From Lachnospiraceae bacterium (GTDB lineage: Bacteria; Bacillota; Clostridia; Lachnospirales; Lachnospiraceae), in the NCBI GenBank assembly GCA_017470935.1, contig JAFUXG010000046.1, forward strand, positions 62,001 to 126,000: 64,000 nt of DNA, given 5' to 3'. Positions 60,673 through 64,000 of the stretch are shown piece after piece. How positions within the stretch are numbered: position 1 is the first letter of the stretch; each line of letters starts with the position of its first letter. The notes beneath the pieces were generated by a model, which did no database searches, was not told the origin of the DNA, and was given only the letters and a program-made list of their open reading frames with translations. The position numbers and the translations under genes are program-made.

Positions 60673-62733
60673 CTACCCCTTTATCATCCTTCTGCTTGTA
60701 AAATAAGTCACCAGAAAATACCCTCCATAAATGAGCACTATAACTAAAGAAGTCATGACGATGGAACTTCCAAGCTCTGAGCCTGTATCGAAGGTTTCCA
60801 GAACGAGATTCGCCATCTTGAGACCGAATACGGAGTGAATCACTGCCAATAACATAGGAAACAGGAAGAAAATGCCAATCTGCTTGAACAACGCACCGTT
60901 GATCATCCGCTCGTCAGTTCCCAATTTTCTTAATATCATGAACCGCTCCACATTGTCAGCACTTTCGGAAAGCTCCTTTAATGCTAGCACCGCAGCACTT
61001 GCCATCAGAAACACAATGCCCACATACAGACCGATAAAGGTAATCATAGCCCCAAGTCCCACTGTACTTTCAGTGACATATCTTCTGCTCTCCATACTTA
61101 TCAGGGTATCAACAGTCCACATCCGTTTTAACATACTTTGAAGTTCCTTCTCGATTGCGTCCCCATCTTCCTCATTATCTGCTCTGTAATTTGCTATCAG
61201 CATATTAGTAGATACTGCACCTTCATCCACAACAGCATCCGGAACAACAAAAATACCAATGTTAATATGATTTGAGGAAATAGAGATAAAACCATCCTGA
61301 CACTCGCCGTATTTGCTTTGCAGTTCATGTCCGAATATGGAAGCATTTCTGCCATTCTTCAATACCTGATTCCGCACCTCTACCATACTGGCAAAATCTG
61401 CCACCAGCACATATTCATCATCCTTTAATGTGAAGGTCTCTTTTCCATACGCCTTAGCCACCTTGTTATAATCAGAGAGCTTCATGATCATTTCCTTTTG
61501 TTCAGCAAATATAAATGTGTAATAATTTTCCATATCATTTATAATGTCTCCCATAGAATCTCCCATGGTGAAATTATCATCCTCATAGGTATTCACCTCA
61601 ACAATATCTGTAAGCTTATCATCCACATCAAAACCATTTTGTTGAAGCGTTTCCCTGATGCTCACCTTAGAATCGGCAAGTAATGCCTCCCGATTCTCAT
61701 AATCCTCAAGCTCATCCTCCGTCATATTACATTTTTTCTCAAGATTAACATCACAGGGTGTCATCTCCCTTATATTCTTGTTCATGGACTGACTTAAAGA
61801 AAATGCAGTACCAAGCATACATATCGTAAGGAACAGCATCAGACAGATTATGGTCATGGCAAAAACCATGGTATTTGCCTTGCTTGAAAACTGACGAAGA
61901 ACAAAGCTGTTCAGCTTTCGGTAATATACACTCTTAATCCTTGTGAAAATGGTCAGCAGCATTCCCGACACCGACCAGAAGATGAAGAAGGTAGATACCG
62001 AACCCATCACAATTACCTTAATCATATCCGAGCTTGCATCCATGTCATACAGATTAACTGTAACCTGATAATAGGCATAGCCCAACACCACTGCGGATAT
62101 AATGAATATGATGGAACATAGGATTGGATTTTTCAGCTTCAGCTTCTCACTTTTCTTTGACGCATATAGCAGATCGATAAGCTTGCATTTACCGATAGAA
62201 ATGGTATTAAATAATATCACAACCACATACATGATACCAAAGTATATACAGGTCTTTACAAAGGATTCCTTAGAAAATGTAAATGTATATCTGCTCATAT
62301 CTGCCTCGAAAATATCAGCCACAAGAACGCTCATAAACTGGGATATCACAACTCCGATAATAAGTCCCACCAGCAGAGAAAGGATTCCCACCACAACAGT
62401 CTCTATCAGTAGTATACCCGACATTTTCCGTTTGCTCATGCCAAGGGTTAAGTATATGCCAAACTCCTTGTTCCTCCGCTTAATAAGAAAGCGGCTTGCA
62501 TAGACAATAAGCGCACCCAGTACGACTGCCACAAACACACTGACACCGCTCAATGTTGTGTTCATCAATTCGATGATTTCGTGGGTGGTATCGTTGACAT
62601 TCAGCATTACGGTCTGGGATTCCAACGCATTGAAGATATAGAATATAGTAACGCCTATCACTAGGGTGAAAAAATATATGGCATAATCCCTTATGCTTTT
62701 TCCGAGGTTTTTAATCGCTATCTTAAAGAGCAT
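60673..62733 (-). CDS. BceB-like ABC transporter permease (FtsX family)
   Basis: A protein of about 686 residues with ten membrane segments and a large external domain (about 310-520) between segments 7 and 8, the BceB/YtsD layout. It contains NKEFGIYLTLGMSKRKMSGILLIETVVVGILSLLVG (FtsX signature) and a C-terminal RFMILRKLGTDERMINGALFKQIGIFF. Such pumps remove antimicrobial peptides and signal to a BceRS pair, which is not in this window. ATG 62733 is preferred over GTG 62745 because GGGAGG lies upstream; it overlaps the ATPase end. Confidence 0.88.
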   Translation of the reverse strand: MLFKIAIKNLGKSIRDYAIYFFTLVIGVTIFYIFNALESQTVMLNVNDTTHEIIELMNTTLSGVSVFVAVVLGALIVYASRFLIKRRNKEFGIYLTLGMSKRKMSGILLIETVVVGILSLLVGLIIGVVISQFMSVLVADIFEADMSRYTFTFSKESFVKTCIYFGIMYVVVILFNTISIGKCKLIDLLYASKKSEKLKLKNPILCSIIFIISAVVLGYAYYQVTVNLYDMDASSDMIKVIVMGSVSTFFIFWSVSGMLLTIFTRIKSVYYRKLNSFVLRQFSSKANTMVFAMTIICLMLFLTICMLGTAFSLSQSMNKNIREMTPCDVNLEKKCNMTEDELEDYENREALLADSKVSIRETLQQNGFDVDDKLTDIVEVNTYEDDNFTMGDSMGDIINDMENYYTFIFAEQKEMIMKLSDYNKVAKAYGKETFTLKDDEYVLVADFASMVEVRNQVLKNGRNASIFGHELQSKYGECQDGFISISSNHINIGIFVVPDAVVDEGAVSTNMLIANYRADNEEDGDAIEKELQSMLKRMWTVDTLISMESRRYVTESTVGLGAMITFIGLYVGIVFLMASAAVLALKELSESADNVERFMILRKLGTDERMINGALFKQIGIFFLFPMLLAVIHSVFGLKMANLVLETFDTGSELGSSIVMTSLVIVLIYGGYFLVTYFTSRRMIKG

Positions 62734-63490
62734 CGCTGACGTCACCTCCCAACAGTGAGATTACATCAATGATCTCGCCGAAGAATTCCTTTCTGGCTCT
62801 GCCTCCCCGCATGATCTCATTGAACATTTTTCCATCCTTGATGAAGATGACACGGCTGGCGTATGAAGCGGTAAATGCATCATGTGTAACCATCAAAATG
62901 GTGGCGTCCAGGCCTTCATTTAAGTAGCGGAAGCTTTCCAACAGCATTTTTGAGGACTTGGAATCCAAGGCTCCTGTCGGCTCGTCGGCAAGCACCAGCT
63001 TCGGGTCTGTGACAATCGCCCTCGCCGCTGCAATGCGCTGCTTCTGCCCGCCGCTCATCTGATAGGGGTATTTGTTAAGAACATCTTCTATCCCCAGCTC
63101 CTTTGCGGTCTGATTCACCCTGTTAGCAATTTCATTCTTGGAAATATTCTGAATGGAAAGTGCCAGAGCTATATTCTCATATGCCGTTAAGGTATCTAAC
63201 AGATTGAAGTCCTGAAAGATGAAACCAAGCTCCTCCCTTCGGAACTGATTAAGTGAATTGCCCTTTAGCTTTGTGATGTCCTGCCCTGCCACATAGATGT
63301 GGCCTGATGTCACCTTGTCAATGGTGGAAATGCAGTTAAGAAGTGTAGTCTTACCTGAGCCTGATGCTCCCATGATCGCCACATACTCCCCCTTCTCCAC
63401 CACAAAGGACACATTATCAAGTGCCTTTGTCAGGGATGATTTGCTGCCGTAGTATTTCTCTACATGCTCGATTGATAATATTGTTTCCAT
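62723..63490 (-). CDS. ABC transporter ATP-binding protein (BceA-like)
   Basis: A protein of 255 residues with Walker A GASGSGKTTLLN, Q-loop region FIFQDFNLLD, signature YQMSGGQKQRIAAARAI and Walker B VLADEPTGALDSK, plus the final His of MVTHDA. The sequence METILSIEHVEKYYGSKSSLTKALDNVSF is typical of the MacB/BceA class. It overlaps the permease gene by 11 nt, so they form one operon. ATG 63490 follows AAGGAG; the longer frame to 63514 lacks a ribosome site. Confidence 0.93.
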   Translation of the reverse strand: METILSIEHVEKYYGSKSSLTKALDNVSFVVEKGEYVAIMGASGSGKTTLLNCISTIDKVTSGHIYVAGQDITKLKGNSLNQFRREELGFIFQDFNLLDTLTAYENIALALSIQNISKNEIANRVNQTAKELGIEDVLNKYPYQMSGGQKQRIAAARAIVTDPKLVLADEPTGALDSKSSKMLLESFRYLNEGLDATILMVTHDAFTASYASRVIFIKDGKMFNEIMRGGRARKEFFGEIIDVISLLGGDVSDAL

Positions 63491-63501
63491 AGTGTACTCC
63501 T

Positions 63502-63536
63502 TTTCTGTAGACATTTTATGTTTCTTTCTACAGAAA
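63502..63536 (-). promoter_or_regulatory. Inverted repeat over the ABC operon ribosome site (operator or leader hairpin)
   Basis: TTTCTGTAGA (63502-63511) and TCTACAGAAA (63527-63536) are perfect complements separated by 15 nt, and the minus-strand AAGGAG (63497-63502) starts within one arm. Either a repressor operator or an RNA hairpin hiding the ribosome site is possible. Confidence 0.6.
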
Positions 63537-63616
63537 TTATAGTTATATTATGTTCTGCTGTCGCTCGTTCAATATTACCGAACCTTACAATTTTGTAACA
63601 TATAAAAAAATTAAAA

Positions 63617-63642
63617 GAAAAGTCCTGCTTTTGCAGAACTTT
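63617..63642 (-). terminator. Terminator of the DUF4143-type gene
   Basis: On the minus strand AGTTCTGC (63633-63640) pairs with GCAGGACT (63621-63628) with one wobble, followed by TTTTC. It closes the partial gene at the right edge. Confidence 0.7.
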
Positions 63643-63663
63643 CCGGCATATTCTCCAGTCTCA

Positions 63664-64000
63664 CTATTTTAAAAGATCTTCATCTAATAAGAACTGTTCA
63701 ATACCCATGTAAGTGATTCCTCTTTCATCCTGCCACGGTTTAAGATAATCACGTACAACAACAATCTTACTGAAGGAATCAGGTATTCGCACCAGAGATG
63801 CTGTCTCCTGTTCTTTCTTATCCGGGTCTGCTATCGATAACGCCGACTGAATATAGAATCTCCTGCCACCCTTGTTAACAACAAAGTCAACCTCCAACTG
63901 CTTGCGTATTTTCTTACCGGAGGAATCCTTTGTATTATATTCCACAACTCCTACATCCACATTCATACCCCTGCGAACGAGATCATTGTATATTACATTT
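63664..64000 (-). CDS. AAA ATPase with DUF4143 domain, C-terminal part (partial)
   Basis: The frame runs in from the right edge (the gene begins beyond 64000). Visible product: NVIYNDLVRRGMNVDVGVVEYN, then KQLEVDFVVNKGGRRFYIQSAL and the ending GIEQFLLDEDLLK. The 'LRRGxxVDVGVVE' plus 'EVDFVV' blocks are the C-terminal nuclease-like DUF4143 region of archaeal-type AAA ATPases (COG1373), which are often scattered in Lachnospiraceae. The ATP-binding half is outside the window. An ATG at 63966 is internal. Confidence 0.85.
   Translation of the reverse strand, partial: NVIYNDLVRRGMNVDVGVVEYNTKDSSGKKIRKQLEVDFVVNKGGRRFYIQSALSIADPDKKEQETASLVRIPDSFSKIVVVRDYLKPWQDERGITYMGIEQFLLDEDLLK

Overview
The window looks like part of a low-GC, Gram-positive Clostridia chromosome, most likely a motile Lachnospiraceae (Butyrivibrio/Roseburia/Coprococcus relatives). 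The evidence is AGGAGG-type ribosome sites, the L21-Prp-L27-Obg cluster with the Firmicutes-type N-terminal extension on L27, LexA paired divergently with a YneA-like protein on GAAC-type SOS boxes, DivIVA/SepF beside MinCDE, and a chemotaxis receptor at the left edge. The genus call is inference. No rRNA, tRNA, CRISPR array, insertion sequence or prophage was seen.

Layout. 1-6.7 kb (+): end of a chemotaxis receptor, then rplU-prp-rpmA, obgE-yhbY-nadD, yqeK-rsfS, an HD-GYP membrane protein and an unknown 109-residue protein. 6.8-8.0 kb: lexA (-) and a yneA-like division inhibitor (+) around a cluster of SOS boxes. 8.0-13.5 kb (+): a large thioester/Cna-B surface adhesin overlapping a divergent sortase, then a tyrosine recombinase. 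13.6-19.5 kb (-): division and envelope genes (HlyD-like protein, yggS, sepF, divIVA, lspA, rluD-like). 20-29.8 kb (-): a shape and division operon, DUF4321-mreC-mreD-mrdA-minC-minD-minE-rodA-mgsA-dac-NTPase, several with ATGA overlaps. 30-37.5 kb (-): mutS, a small zinc-ribbon-like gene, mutL, miaA and a methionine gamma-lyase-like gene. 37.6-45.7 kb (-): unknown genes, aat, clpA, clpS, a lipoprotein and miaB, which together cover N-degron recognition and tRNA modification. 45.7-50.9 kb (-): an Rpn-family nuclease, an ECF sigma/anti-sigma operon with a tandem-repeat membrane protein, and a cluster of unknown small proteins. 50.9-57.6 kb (-, very AT-rich): MATE exporter, unknown membrane proteins, DUF2225 protein, an orphan LytTR regulator, a C39-like peptidase candidate and low-complexity proteins. 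57.8-64 kb (-, visibly more GC-rich): hflX, a GT1 glycosyltransferase preceded by two tiny ORFs, a BceAB-like ABC exporter and the end of a DUF4143-type ATPase.

The least explained items are: the adhesin with a non-LPXTG C-terminus beside a sortase lacking the expected arginine; a peptide repeated four times in the DivIVA tail with a look-alike at the SepF C-terminus; the ECF operon whose membrane protein carries three 34-residue repeats; adjacent small paralogues sharing an ETxALxY motif; short ORFs sharing a TMRLE motif at two loci; and promoters whose -35 box sits in the loop of the preceding terminator hairpin. All calls rest on reading motifs by eye; no database search was possible.
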